Source: Synechococcus sp. BIOS-E4-1 (GTDB lineage: Bacteria > Cyanobacteriota > Cyanobacteriia > PCC-6307 > Cyanobiaceae). From it: a stretch of DNA of 64,000 nt. Position 1 is the first letter of the stretch. The number at the start of each line of letters is the position of its first letter. Below, piece by piece: positions 1 to 7,899 of this stretch. The stretch spans positions 2,873,494 through 2,937,493 of the forward strand of contig NZ_CP047935.1 of the NCBI RefSeq assembly GCF_014279995.1, read 5' to 3'. The notes under the pieces were generated by a model that searched no databases, had not been told where the DNA came from, and saw only the letters and a list, made by a program, of their open reading frames with translations. The position numbers and the translations under genes were made by a program.

Positions 1-44
1 CACAGGATGGCCACAGATAGGGTTGACGCAGATGGTGGTGCGCC

Positions 45-272
45 ATGAGCAACGCAGCAGAGCTCTACACCAAGATCGAGCAGGATCGAGAGTTAACACG
101 CGCCCTGTTCAGACAGGCTCTTCAGAATCCTGGAGGAGCCATTCAGGCCATCTGTCAGGTGGGGGAACAGATGAACCTCCCGGTGACCCATGACGAGGTC
201 AAGGCTTTCATCAACAGCCTGGATGACGAGCTCAGCAAGCAGTGGCTGGTCAAAGCGAGGGGCGGTCTTTGA
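45..272 (+). CDS. Nif11-like small protein
   Basis: This 75-residue protein resembles the Nif11 domain seen in small cyanobacterial proteins and in leader regions of modified peptides. The resemblance is the N-terminal helix with a Leu/Tyr/Glu pattern, an ALQNP stretch, then a hydrophobic segment and VTHDEVKAF. It ends in RGGL, so a double glycine is followed by only one residue. There is no cysteine/serine/threonine-rich core peptide and no modifying enzyme within the window. The likeliest reading is a stand-alone Nif11 protein of unknown role. The ATG at 45 is the only sensible start. Family assignment is by pattern and moderately sure. Confidence 0.6.
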   Translation: MSNAAELYTKIEQDRELTRALFRQALQNPGGAIQAICQVGEQMNLPVTHDEVKAFINSLDDELSKQWLVKARGGL

Positions 273-420
273 TCAACCGGCTGGATTGGCTGGGTGAAAC
301 CGGCACAGGCAGACGCTCCCTGCTGCCACCTCCACCGGCCCAGCTGAAGAACAACCAGTAACTCACCAGAGCCAGCCCTGCTGCCACCACAAGGGCGGCG
401 ACTTGCTCCAGCCTTCGCAT
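250..420 (-). CDS. Small single-pass membrane protein, hypothetical
   Basis: A 56-residue reading frame starts at an ATG with a basic N-terminus (MRRLEQ). One hydrophobic segment follows at about residues 7-28, then a glycine patch and a polar tail. It converges on the Nif11-like gene and overlaps its last 23 bases. I do not recognise a family. A membrane anchor with a positively charged N-terminus is the only visible feature. It fills an otherwise empty 225-bp gap, which supports but does not prove that it is a gene. A longer start at 456 exists but adds residues of no evident character. Confidence 0.45.
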   Translation of the reverse strand: MRRLEQVAALVVAAGLALVSYWLFFSWAGGGGSRERLPVPVSPSQSSRLIKDRPSL

Positions 421-497
421 CAACGCAGCTTCTCTCTTTGAGCACAGTCTGCCCACACCCCGACACGAGATGATGGGGTTTCTCCGCGTCTTCGCCG

Positions 498-2222
498 GTG
501 CTGCGACTTGAGCACGTCAGCAAGATCTATCCCACTGGGGAAGTGCTCCGGGACGTCACCTGGGAGATCAAACCCGGCGATCGCATTGGCCTGGTCGGTG
601 TCAACGGCGCAGGCAAATCGACTCAGATGCGCTTGATCGCGGGCCATGAAGAGCCGACCAGCGGCGCGGTCGTTCGCCAGGGGGAACCACGAATCGCATT
701 CCTGCAACAGGAATTCGACGTGGACCTCAACCGCTCGGTGCGGCAGGAGCTCTTCCAAGCCTTTGGAGAAGCCGCCACTGTGCTGAACCGTCAGCGCGAA
801 GTCGAAGAGGCGATGGGCTCTGACCAAGCAGCTGAAGATCCCGACCATCTCGATGAGCTGATCCACGAGTTAGGACAGCTGCAGAACCGATTCGAAGCCC
901 TGCATGGCTACGAACTGGATGCCCGCATCGACAAGCTGCTGCCCACCATCGGCTTCACGCCGGAGAGTGCCGAATGCCTGGTCGGAGACTATTCGGGCGG
1001 ATGGCAGATGCGCATCGCCCTGGGCAAGATTCTTCTTCAGGACCCTGATCTGCTGCTGCTTGATGAGCCGACCAACCACCTGGATGTGGAAACGATCCAG
1101 TGGCTCGAGGGCTACCTGCAGGAGCAGACAGCAGCCCTTGTGGTAATCAGTCACGATCGAACCTTTCTCGATCGCGTCTGCAACCAGATTGTTGCCACCG
1201 AAAGGGGGATCTCCAGAAGTTATCTCGGCAATTACACCGCGCATCTGGAACAGAAGCAGCTGGAGCAGGAGGCGACGCAGGCGGCCTTCGACCGTCAGCA
1301 GAAGGAGATCGCCACCCAGCAGGCCTACATCGATCGATTCAGGGCAAGTGCCACGCGAAGCACCCAGGCCAAGAGCAGGGAAAAACAACTCGAGAAGGTG
1401 GAACTGGTTAACGCTCCGATCGAAAGCGTTGCCGGACCGAGTTTCCGGTTTCCTGAAGCACCCCGATCCGGTGCCCAGGTGGCTTTGATGGAGAATCTCA
1501 CCCATAGCTACGGCGACCAAATCCTCTTCCTGGGAGCGGAACTGGAGGTTGAGCGCGGTGATCGCATTGCCTTTGTTGGGCCGAACGGAGCCGGAAAGTC
1601 CACGCTTCTGCGACTGATCATGGGAATGGAGTCACCAGACGAGGGCTCGGCTCGGCTGGGTGAACACAACGTGATCGCGCGGTATTTCGAACAAAACCAG
1701 GCAGAGGCTCTGGACCTGGGCAAAACAGTGATTGACACGATGTTTGAAGCGGTACCGGACTGGACGCAGACCCAGGTCCGCTCACTGCTGGGCAGCTTCT
1801 GCTTCAGCAACGACACCGTGTTCAAAGAGGTCGGCAAGCTGAGCGGCGGCGAGAAGGCACGTCTTGCATTGGCCCTGATGCTGCTCACACCATGCAATTT
1901 CCTAGTGTTGGACGAACCCACCAACCATCTTGATATCCCAGCCAAGCAAATGCTGGAAGACGCTCTCTGCGCCTACGAGGGAGCGGCACTGCTTGTTTCT
2001 CACGACCGGTATTTCATCTCCCGTGTCGCCAATCGCATCGTTGAACTGCGGGATGGAGAACTGGTGCTTTACCGAGGCGACTACTCCTACTACGTCGAAA
2101 AGAAAGCCGAAGAGAAGGAGGCCGCCGAAGCCGCACTCCGCCAGGCGCAACAGGACGCGAAGAGAAAGGCCAAACGCCAGAAACAGAAAGAACGGGACGC
2201 GAAACGGAGAAGTGCGGCTTGA
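498..2222 (+). CDS. ABC-F family ATP-binding protein
   Basis: A 574-residue soluble protein with two ABC ATPase cassettes in one chain and no membrane segments, the layout of ABC-F proteins (Uup, EttA, YheS group), which act on the ribosome. The first Walker A, GVNGAGKST, is at about residues 34-42 and the second, GPNGAGKST, at about 361-369. The signatures are YSGGWQMR and LSGGEKAR, and each half has LLLLDEPTNHLD or LVLDEPTNHLD. Between them lies a charged, helical linker with many Gln and Lys. The last 45 residues form a Lys/Ala/Glu-rich coiled-coil tail. The start is GTG; nearby ATGs are out of frame. Which ABC-F subfamily it belongs to, and its ribosomal role, cannot be settled here. Confidence 0.93.
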   Translation: MLRLEHVSKIYPTGEVLRDVTWEIKPGDRIGLVGVNGAGKSTQMRLIAGHEEPTSGAVVRQGEPRIAFLQQEFDVDLNRSVRQELFQAFGEAATVLNRQREVEEAMGSDQAAEDPDHLDELIHELGQLQNRFEALHGYELDARIDKLLPTIGFTPESAECLVGDYSGGWQMRIALGKILLQDPDLLLLDEPTNHLDVETIQWLEGYLQEQTAALVVISHDRTFLDRVCNQIVATERGISRSYLGNYTAHLEQKQLEQEATQAAFDRQQKEIATQQAYIDRFRASATRSTQAKSREKQLEKVELVNAPIESVAGPSFRFPEAPRSGAQVALMENLTHSYGDQILFLGAELEVERGDRIAFVGPNGAGKSTLLRLIMGMESPDEGSARLGEHNVIARYFEQNQAEALDLGKTVIDTMFEAVPDWTQTQVRSLLGSFCFSNDTVFKEVGKLSGGEKARLALALMLLTPCNFLVLDEPTNHLDIPAKQMLEDALCAYEGAALLVSHDRYFISRVANRIVELRDGELVLYRGDYSYYVEKKAEEKEAAEAALRQAQQDAKRKAKRQKQKERDAKRRSAA

Positions 2223-2337
2223 AACCAAGACGGTGGCGTGCAAGACGAAACTTCACGAACAGTTAGGCAGGAAGACTTATTTCCCTTTACCCGCTCGAAA
2301 CGTGTGCATAGGCTGACATCACCGATCCCGGCACTCG

Positions 2338-2529
2338 ATGAGAAACCATGAAACTCAGTCCGCCGGTATCAATAGCGTCAATCTGAGCAGCCCCAATCCA
2401 GCTGGCGACCATGAGCAGACATGGGATGCCGTTGAGACCTACTTCGAGTGCATTACCACATGCTCTCTGGATGATGGTGAATGCATCACACGCTGCGTTG
2501 AGCAACTGAAGGATGCAGATGACACCTGA
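2338..2529 (+). CDS. Twin CX3C small protein, hypothetical
   Basis: A 63-residue acidic protein with no signal peptide or membrane segment. The C-terminal half carries CITTC and CITRC separated by six residues, a twin CX3C arrangement that could form two disulfides in a helical hairpin or bind a metal. The first 30 residues are rich in Asn, Ser and Pro and look disordered. It lies 115 bp after the ABC-F gene and converges closely on the HtrA gene, six bases away. I know of no function. The regular cysteine spacing makes a random ORF unlikely. Confidence 0.65.
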   Translation: MRNHETQSAGINSVNLSSPNPAGDHEQTWDAVETYFECITTCSLDDGECITRCVEQLKDADDT

Positions 2530-2535
2530 CCCAGA

Positions 2536-3717
2536 TCAGGGCATCTTCAGAGCGCTCATTTCCACGGGCCTCACCGTCACTGGCAGTTGCCTTCCCTGGC
2601 GCTGCACGCTGAGCACCAGAGGCTGACCAACACCGCTGCGATCAATGGCTGTCACCACCTCAGCTGGATTGCGCACCGGCTGGCCGGCCACTGACACGAT
2701 GACATCATTGATCTGAAGGCCGGCCAGAGCGCCCGGACCACCAGGCATCACCGAGCGGACAACGGCGCCGGGGGGCACCGTTCCGCCAGGCTTTGATGCA
2801 GGAATCGTCGAGAGACCAATCCCGACCATGGGGTGACTCGCTCGTCCCTGGTTCACCAGCTGCGAAGCGATCGTTCTAGCCCTGTTGATCGGGATGGCAA
2901 ATCCGAGGCCGGCGCCGGGGCCTGAGCGCACCAATGTGTTGATTCCCACCACCTCACCAACGGAATTCAGCAAAGGGCCACCGGAGTTCCCGGGGTTGAT
3001 TGCCGCATCGGTCTGAATCAGATCCAGGCGTTTGCCCTGGATTCCGAGCTGGGAGACGTTCCTGTTGAGGTTGCTCACGATTCCCAGGGTGACGGTGTTT
3101 TCAAGCCCGAAAGGATTACCCACAGCAATGGCCCAGTCACCAACTCGCAGTCGATCCGAATCGCCAAGAGGAGCGGTTGGCCAGAGATCTCCTCCTTGGA
3201 GCTTCACGACCGCCAGATCGGTCACCGAATCCTGGCCGACAACCTGGCCGGAAACTCGTCTTCCATCAGGCAATCCCACCATCACCCGATCTGTGTTCTC
3301 AACAACATGGGCGTTGGTCAGCACCAGTCCCTGGTCATCGAAGATCACACCACTGCCCTGACCACGTTCCACGCGAGCCCTCGGAGCAGCGGAGCCCCGC
3401 AAACCGAAGAAGCGCTGAAAGAACGGATCCATCAGCAGTCCATCTGGCAAGCCCGATCCACCAGCTGTCCGCACGGTTCGCTGCGTTTCCAGCGTGACCA
3501 CCGCAGGGCCGCTTTTGGCCACCGCCGCCGCCACAAAGGATTGAGCCGACAGACCGGCTGAGGCTGAGACCTGAGCTGCCGCCACAACACTCCTCTGTGG
3601 CAAGACCAGACCCACTGGCGCCACGAGCGACAGCCCCATCATCAGAGGCAGGACCCTCCGGCTGACACGTGTAACCGGAGCAGGCTCCTTAACAGAAATG
3701 AACGGTGCCACAGCCAT
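2536..3717 (-). CDS. HtrA/Deg-type trypsin-like serine protease with PDZ domain
   Basis: Periplasmic or lumenal protease of the Deg/HtrA family, which degrades or refolds damaged proteins. Counting from the ATG at 3717 (393 residues), the catalytic triad is His137 in TNAHVV, Asp167 in [10 protein letters not shown] and Ser245 in GNSGGPL. A PDZ domain fills the C-terminus. The N-terminus has a hydrophobic stretch ([19 protein letters not shown]) fitting a signal peptide or anchor. The frame stays open upstream to 3894, but those extra 59 residues look like read-through DNA and would overlap the next gene's promoter, so I prefer 3717. Cyanobacteria carry several Deg proteases; which one this is (HtrA, HhoA or HhoB) is not decided. 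Confidence 0.92.
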   Translation of the reverse strand: MAVAPFISVKEPAPVTRVSRRVLPLMMGLSLVAPVGLVLPQRSVVAAAQVSASAGLSAQSFVAAAVAKSGPAVVTLETQRTVRTAGGSGLPDGLLMDPFFQRFFGLRGSAAPRARVERGQGSGVIFDDQGLVLTNAHVVENTDRVMVGLPDGRRVSGQVVGQDSVTDLAVVKLQGGDLWPTAPLGDSDRLRVGDWAIAVGNPFGLENTVTLGIVSNLNRNVSQLGIQGKRLDLIQTDAAINPGNSGGPLLNSVGEVVGINTLVRSGPGAGLGFAIPINRARTIASQLVNQGRASHPMVGIGLSTIPASKPGGTVPPGAVVRSVMPGGPGALAGLQINDVIVSVAGQPVRNPAEVVTAIDRSGVGQPLVLSVQRQGRQLPVTVRPVEMSALKMP

Positions 3718-3907
3718 GGAGAGGGCGACGACGAACTGCGAGAAACCGACCTTAATCAGGGCAATCCACCGCGAATAGGGGGAATCACCGTTGATTCCAT
3801 GACCAGATGCAACCAACAGTGCGCCCTGAACGAGCACAACTGGGCGAGGAATAGCGATGATGGAGGCAAGAGAGGGTGTGTCCCAGCTCGACAACCGCCG
3901 TCATCCC

Positions 3908-4171
3908 ATGATCAGCAGTCTTTTTCCCCTGATTTACGGACTGGTCTTCCTGGCCCTGCTGTGGCAAGCCTTCCGGGTGATGGGACGCGGGTTCAGCGCA
4001 GCAGTGCGTTCTCCAGGGGCGACTAACACTCCTGCTGACCGAACCGGCAAGGTGACCATTCACCCTGAACTGCTCGATGGTGATGGCCGATTGACTGAGG
4101 AGGACCTACTCACCGTTCGATTCAGTGGTGAGGACGAGACTGGCGAACCTGGCGTGCGCCCTAATGAATAA
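3908..4171 (+). CDS. DUF2973-type small membrane protein
   Basis: An 87-residue protein with one N-terminal membrane segment (LFPLIYGLVFLALLWQAF) followed by a polar domain holding VTIHPELLDGDGRLTEEDLLTVRF. Short proteins of this layout, with a TM helix, linker and a conserved IHPE(L/I)LD-G--T-E-LL motif, are the DUF2973 family of cyanobacteria; function unknown. The ATG at 3908 puts the hydrophobic segment right at the N-terminus. An upstream in-frame ATG at 3857 would add residues overlapping the opposite-strand promoter region of htrA. Downstream, a short perfect hairpin (AGCTGC-GCG-GCAGCT, 4184-4198) lies before the next gene. Confidence 0.75.
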   Translation: MISSLFPLIYGLVFLALLWQAFRVMGRGFSAAVRSPGATNTPADRTGKVTIHPELLDGDGRLTEEDLLTVRFSGEDETGEPGVRPNE

Positions 4172-4227
4172 GTTAGGTAGGAAAGCTGCGCGGCAGCTCG
4201 ACTCGGACTCGTAGGGGGAACCTCCTG

Positions 4228-4611
4228 GTGGATCAAAGAACACGGATCGTTGCCGCGGTGATCAAATCCGTGAAACTGCCTCCCCGCTTTCGCCTGCGTC
4301 TGCTCAAGGAAGACCCCGTTCGTCTGGAACTCAGCCTGACTCCCGCCTACGGCAAAGATCCAATCCAGGTAGGGCTGGTTGAATCACTCGACTTGGTTGC
4401 CCGACGCGACCGCGAAGGGCGTATTCCTCGCGATCTTCAGGGCACCTGGGACTGGACGGTCAGGCATGGCCAGGTGAGCACCGGTGGCTGGAACCCTTAC
4501 CTGAAAGAAGCCCTGCAGACGATGTTCGAAACCGGACTGCCAGCGATTGTCTACGAAGAACTCACCGGTGAGGATTACCACCCGGTTGATGGGGCTCGCC
4601 ACGTGCGTTGA
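4228..4611 (+). CDS. Conserved hypothetical cyanobacterial protein
   Basis: A 127-residue soluble protein with no signal peptide or membrane helix. It contains many basic residues in its first third (KSVKLPPRFRLRLLKED) and two Trp residues in a central GTWDWTVRHG segment, and ends in a polar tail. The GTG start at 4228 is preceded by a purine-rich stretch, TAGGGGGAA, which is a fair ribosome binding site. It follows the DUF2973 gene by 56 bp on the same strand, so the two may share a transcript. I do not recognise a domain. Confidence 0.7.
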   Translation: MDQRTRIVAAVIKSVKLPPRFRLRLLKEDPVRLELSLTPAYGKDPIQVGLVESLDLVARRDREGRIPRDLQGTWDWTVRHGQVSTGGWNPYLKEALQTMFETGLPAIVYEELTGEDYHPVDGARHVR

Positions 4612-4665
4612 GCCCCTGAGACGGCAGCGCCTGCCCTTGTTCGCCACCTTGCTACATGTAACGCC

Positions 4666-4842
4666 GTGCCAACGGACACAGCCAAGCCAGCCCACAAGGA
4701 GCTAAAAAACTTCCGTCAGGCCTTTAAGGATTTCTTCATGGCCACGCTGAAACACCGCAGCGCACCGCTGATCAAATTGCTCACGGCAATGGGAGCATTA
4801 ACCAGCATTTTGCTGCTGGGGATTCTCAACTTCATCCTCTGA
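4666..4842 (+). CDS. Small membrane protein, hypothetical (58 aa)
   Basis: A short frame from GTG 4666 encodes 58 residues. The first half is polar and basic (KELKNFRQAFKDFFMATLKHRS) and amphipathic. The last 20 residues are a membrane helix ending at the stop (LTSILLLGILNFIL), a tail-anchored layout. An internal ATG at 4738 is an alternative start giving 34 residues. It sits between two same-strand genes, and the helicase gene begins 16 bp after its stop. No family recognised; the amphipathic-plus-tail pattern supports a real gene. Confidence 0.55.
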   Translation: MPTDTAKPAHKELKNFRQAFKDFFMATLKHRSAPLIKLLTAMGALTSILLLGILNFIL

Positions 4843-4857
4843 CGTCGATCGTCGCCC

Positions 4858-7395
4858 TTGGGTTCCTTTCCCATTGATGGTCTTCTCACTGACCTCTGTT
4901 TTCGACTCCACAGCTCAGGAACCCTGATCCTTCAGGCACCACCGGGTGCAGGCAAGACCACCCGGGTTCCCCTGGCATTAATGGGGGAGCTGGTCCACGC
5001 CCCCCGGGCTTCAGGTCGCATCCTGCTGATTGAGCCGCGAAGGCTTGCGGCTAAAGCGGCTGCTACTCGATTGGCTGAGTCCATCGGCGAACCGGTGGGC
5101 CAGCGCGTGGGGTACTCCGTCCGCAACGAACAGAGACGCTCAGACGCCACGACCATCGAAGCCATCACTGACGGGCTGTTCCTGCGGCGTCTTCAGTCCC
5201 AGCCCGACCTGCCAGGGGTGGAGATTGTGATCTTCGATGAATTCCATGAGCGCCGCCGCGACAGTGACGTTGCCCTGGCACTTCTGCGGGAAGCAAGACG
5301 CTTGCTGAGGCCTGATCTGAAGCTGCTGCTGATGTCAGCAACCCTGCAGCTGAAGGCGCTGAGTGCCCAGTTCGATGCTGCTGACACGCTCACCAGTCAG
5401 GGACAAGCCTTCCCGGTGCAGACCCGCCACTGCCAACCCCGCAACAAGGAGTGCCTCGAAACGCATGTGCTGCGCGTCCTCGAGGAGGAATTGATCGAGC
5501 TCGAACACAACAGCCACACCGGTGAAATCTCTCCTGGGGTCCTCGTCTTTCTCCCTGGTGTGCGTGAGATTGAACGCTGCCGACAAAGGCTTATGGGAGT
5601 ACAGCGTCTGCGTAACTGGCGGGTACTGACGCTGCATGGCCAGCTCTCCCTCAAACTGCAGACCGAAACACTCAGGCCCTGCGACAGACGCTGGCATGGA
5701 CGCATCGTCCTGGCGACATCCATTGCGGAAAGCTCTCTCACCCTGGATGGCATCCGCCTCGTGGTGGATGCAGGACTGAATCGCCACACGCGTTTTGATC
5801 CAGGCACCGGCATGGAAAAGTTGGTGACCGTGCCAGCCAGCATTGCCAGCGCGGATCAGAGGCGGGGACGAGCGGGGCGCCAGGGACCAGGCCGCTGCGT
5901 ACGCCTTTGGTCAGCGGCTGACGAGCAACGGCGGCCAGCGCAAGATCCTCCGGAGCTGCAACGGGCAGATCCACAACCCACCGTGCTTGACCTGGCGCAG
6001 TGGGGTGCTGGCCTGGGTGAAGACCTCGACTGGCTGGAACCTCCACCCAAACCACTGTTCCAGGAAGGGCAGCAGCAACTGAAGCAGCTGAAACTGCTCA
6101 CGGATCAGGGGCAGATCACAGCCGCTGGGCAACAGGTGGCAGCGTTCGGCATGCACCCAAGGTTGGGGCTGATGTTGATCCAGGCGAGGCGCTGGGGACT
6201 GGAGACACTGGCCTGCGATCTGGCTGCGCTGCTGAGTGAACGGGATCTACCCGGCAGCCGTGATGTTGGGTGTGATGTCGGCCATCGCCTTCAGCGCTTG
6301 CGAGACACAGCGCGATCCAATCGTCACGACGGCCTCGGCAGCATGCGCCAGCAGAGCAGGCAATGGCAAAGACAGCTCCGCTCACTCGAGCCATCAGCGT
6401 CGCGGTTGCCCCTCAACGAGCCTGAGGATCTCTCTCTCGCGCGGCTGATCGCCACTGCATTCCCTGAGTGGCTCGCCCTGGCACGACCTGGACGACCAGG
6501 GGCATTCCTACTGCGCCAGGGTCGCGGCGCAGTACTGCTGATATCAGACCCCTTGAGCAGTGCCGAGGCCCTGGCCATCGCCAGGCTTGACCTCAAGGAA
6601 CGTGATGCACGCATTCGCCTGGCGGTGCCCATCAGCCGGCACTTTCTCGAAGACATGGCCTCAGAGCATGGGGAATGGAGTGAACACGTCGCCTGGAACG
6701 ACAAACAACAGGGAATCCGCGCTGAGCGAGTCCTGAGCCTCGGTGCGATCGAATTGCAGCGACAGCAACTGCCCCGCCCTTCAGCCGATCTGGTAAGCCA
6801 TGCGTTGCTGCAGCGCCTTCGCGACCATGGCCTCGAACTTCTCCCCTGGGACGAATCCTGCGAACAGCTGCGTCGGCGCCTTCAGATTGCCCACAGCCAC
6901 TTGGGGAGCCCATGGCCGAATCGCACTCTCCAGACACTGCAGGAAACTCCTGAGCTCTGGCTCGGAGAGGCCAGCCTGAACTGCAGCAGCTGGCAGGAGC
7001 TGGCCAGCGGCGACCTGACTGAAGCATTGTGGAGCGACCTCACATGGGCACAGCGACGGGAGCTGGAAACACTGCTTCCCGAGAGACTGAGGATTCCCAG
7101 CGGCAGAGAAGCCAGAGTCACTTACGGCGATGACGATGCAGTGCTGTCGGTCAAGCTGCAGGAGATGTTCGGCTGCAGCCAGGGACCGATCCTTCTCAAC
7201 GGAGCCCTGCCGGTGACCCTTGAACTGCTCTCGCCAGCCGGCCGACCTTTGCAGCGCACCAAGGACCTTGCAGGCTTCTGGACCGGGAGCTACAGGGAAG
7301 TCCGTCGCGAGATGCGCGGCCGCTACCCGAAACACCCATGGCCGGAGTCACCGATGACAGCGGTCCCCACTAGCAGGTCGAAGAAGTGGTCGTAA
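4858..7395 (+). CDS. hrpB: ATP-dependent helicase HrpB
   Basis: An 845-residue DEAH/RHA helicase of the HrpB type. Motif I is APPGAGKTT near residues 27-35, motif II is DEFH near 126 (the HrpB variant of DEAH), motif III is SAT near 158 and motif VI is QRRGRAGRQG near 330. A long C-terminal HrpB domain follows, ending near the GRYPKHPWPE signature. The length matches the family (about 800-850). The start is taken as TTG 4858, because the family typically begins with a short PIDxLL segment directly before motif I and no ATG or GTG suits. HrpB acts on nucleic acid, but its precise cellular role in cyanobacteria is not established. Confidence 0.92.
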   Translation: MGSFPIDGLLTDLCFRLHSSGTLILQAPPGAGKTTRVPLALMGELVHAPRASGRILLIEPRRLAAKAAATRLAESIGEPVGQRVGYSVRNEQRRSDATTIEAITDGLFLRRLQSQPDLPGVEIVIFDEFHERRRDSDVALALLREARRLLRPDLKLLLMSATLQLKALSAQFDAADTLTSQGQAFPVQTRHCQPRNKECLETHVLRVLEEELIELEHNSHTGEISPGVLVFLPGVREIERCRQRLMGVQRLRNWRVLTLHGQLSLKLQTETLRPCDRRWHGRIVLATSIAESSLTLDGIRLVVDAGLNRHTRFDPGTGMEKLVTVPASIASADQRRGRAGRQGPGRCVRLWSAADEQRRPAQDPPELQRADPQPTVLDLAQWGAGLGEDLDWLEPPPKPLFQEGQQQLKQLKLLTDQGQITAAGQQVAAFGMHPRLGLMLIQARRWGLETLACDLAALLSERDLPGSRDVGCDVGHRLQRLRDTARSNRHDGLGSMRQQSRQWQRQLRSLEPSASRLPLNEPEDLSLARLIATAFPEWLALARPGRPGAFLLRQGRGAVLLISDPLSSAEALAIARLDLKERDARIRLAVPISRHFLEDMASEHGEWSEHVAWNDKQQGIRAERVLSLGAIELQRQQLPRPSADLVSHALLQRLRDHGLELLPWDESCEQLRRRLQIAHSHLGSPWPNRTLQTLQETPELWLGEASLNCSSWQELASGDLTEALWSDLTWAQRRELETLLPERLRIPSGREARVTYGDDDAVLSVKLQEMFGCSQGPILLNGALPVTLELLSPAGRPLQRTKDLAGFWTGSYREVRREMRGRYPKHPWPESPMTAVPTSRSKKWS

Positions 7396-7464
7396 TGTCG
7401 CATTCACGACAGGCAACAAAACTCCATTGTTTGTTACATTGGTTGAAGTCACGGATCACAACCC

Positions 7465-7608
7465 ATGTCTGACAACGCATCCCGCTTCGGCTTCGTCAAC
7501 TTCGCTGAAACCTGGAATGGCCGCCTGGCCATGATGGGCTTCGTGATCGGCCTGGGTACAGAGCTGCTCACCGGCCAAGGCATCCTGTCTCAGATCGGCC
7601 TCGGTTGA
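7465..7608 (+). CDS. High-light-inducible protein (Hli/Scp family)
   Basis: A 47-residue one-helix chlorophyll-binding protein. ETWNGRLAMMGFVIGLG matches the ExxNGRxAMxGF chlorophyll-binding motif of the light-harvesting-like family, and the rest (ELLTGQGILSQIGLG) is the usual short tail. Hli proteins sit in the thylakoid membrane, bind chlorophyll and carotenoid, and protect photosystem assembly intermediates under light stress. It is a single gene with its own terminator immediately downstream. Upstream lies an AT-richer stretch with TTGTTTGTTACATTGG, likely the promoter region, although I cannot define boxes. The length is typical of the short marine Hli type. Confidence 0.93.
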   Translation: MSDNASRFGFVNFAETWNGRLAMMGFVIGLGTELLTGQGILSQIGLG

Positions 7609-7644
7609 TCTCGTCTACCGCACTGAGCGCCATTGGCACTCACC

Positions 7645-7675
7645 AACCCCATTGGCCAAGCCGATGGGGTTTTTT
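7645..7675 (+). terminator. Rho-independent terminator after hli
   Basis: Arms AACCCCAT and ATGGGGTT flank an inner, partly paired loop, and the 3' arm runs into six T residues. It lies 37 bases after the hli stop codon. Confidence 0.85.
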
Positions 7676-7722
7676 ATTGTCTGCCCTCACTGCGAGAGAG
7701 TATGCGGAGTTGACCCCTGCCC

Positions 7723-7899
7723 TTGCCCCGTTTCTTCGCCGGCAACCGCCGCGATGGTGCCAGGTTGCTGAGCAGTGCACTGGTGTTTCTGTCGATCGGG
7801 CTGACCCAGCTGGACCATCAATGGGGACGAATCCTGAGTGTGATCGCTGGCGCCGTCTGCATCTACTGGGGTTTCGCCTATCGCCGCCTTGACCGCTAA
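7723..7899 (+). CDS. Small two-helix membrane protein upstream of xseA
   Basis: A 58-residue frame starting at TTG 7723. After a basic N-terminus (LPRFFAGNRRDGARLL) come two hydrophobic stretches, about residues 17-30 and 38-52, with a short polar turn (LDHQWGR) between them. It ends in YRRLDR. Its last 11 bases overlap the xseA start, suggesting translational coupling. An ATG at 7702 in this frame is blocked by a stop, so TTG (or an upstream CTG) is forced. No family recognised. The positive-inside flanks and overlap favour a real gene. Confidence 0.5.
   Translation: MPRFFAGNRRDGARLLSSALVFLSIGLTQLDHQWGRILSVIAGAVCIYWGFAYRRLDR

Noticed and set aside
2148-4198. Similar short motifs GTTAGGCAGGAAG (near 2261) and GTTAGGTAGGAAA (near 4171)
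   Set aside because: Only two imperfect copies of about 13 bases; likely coincidental.
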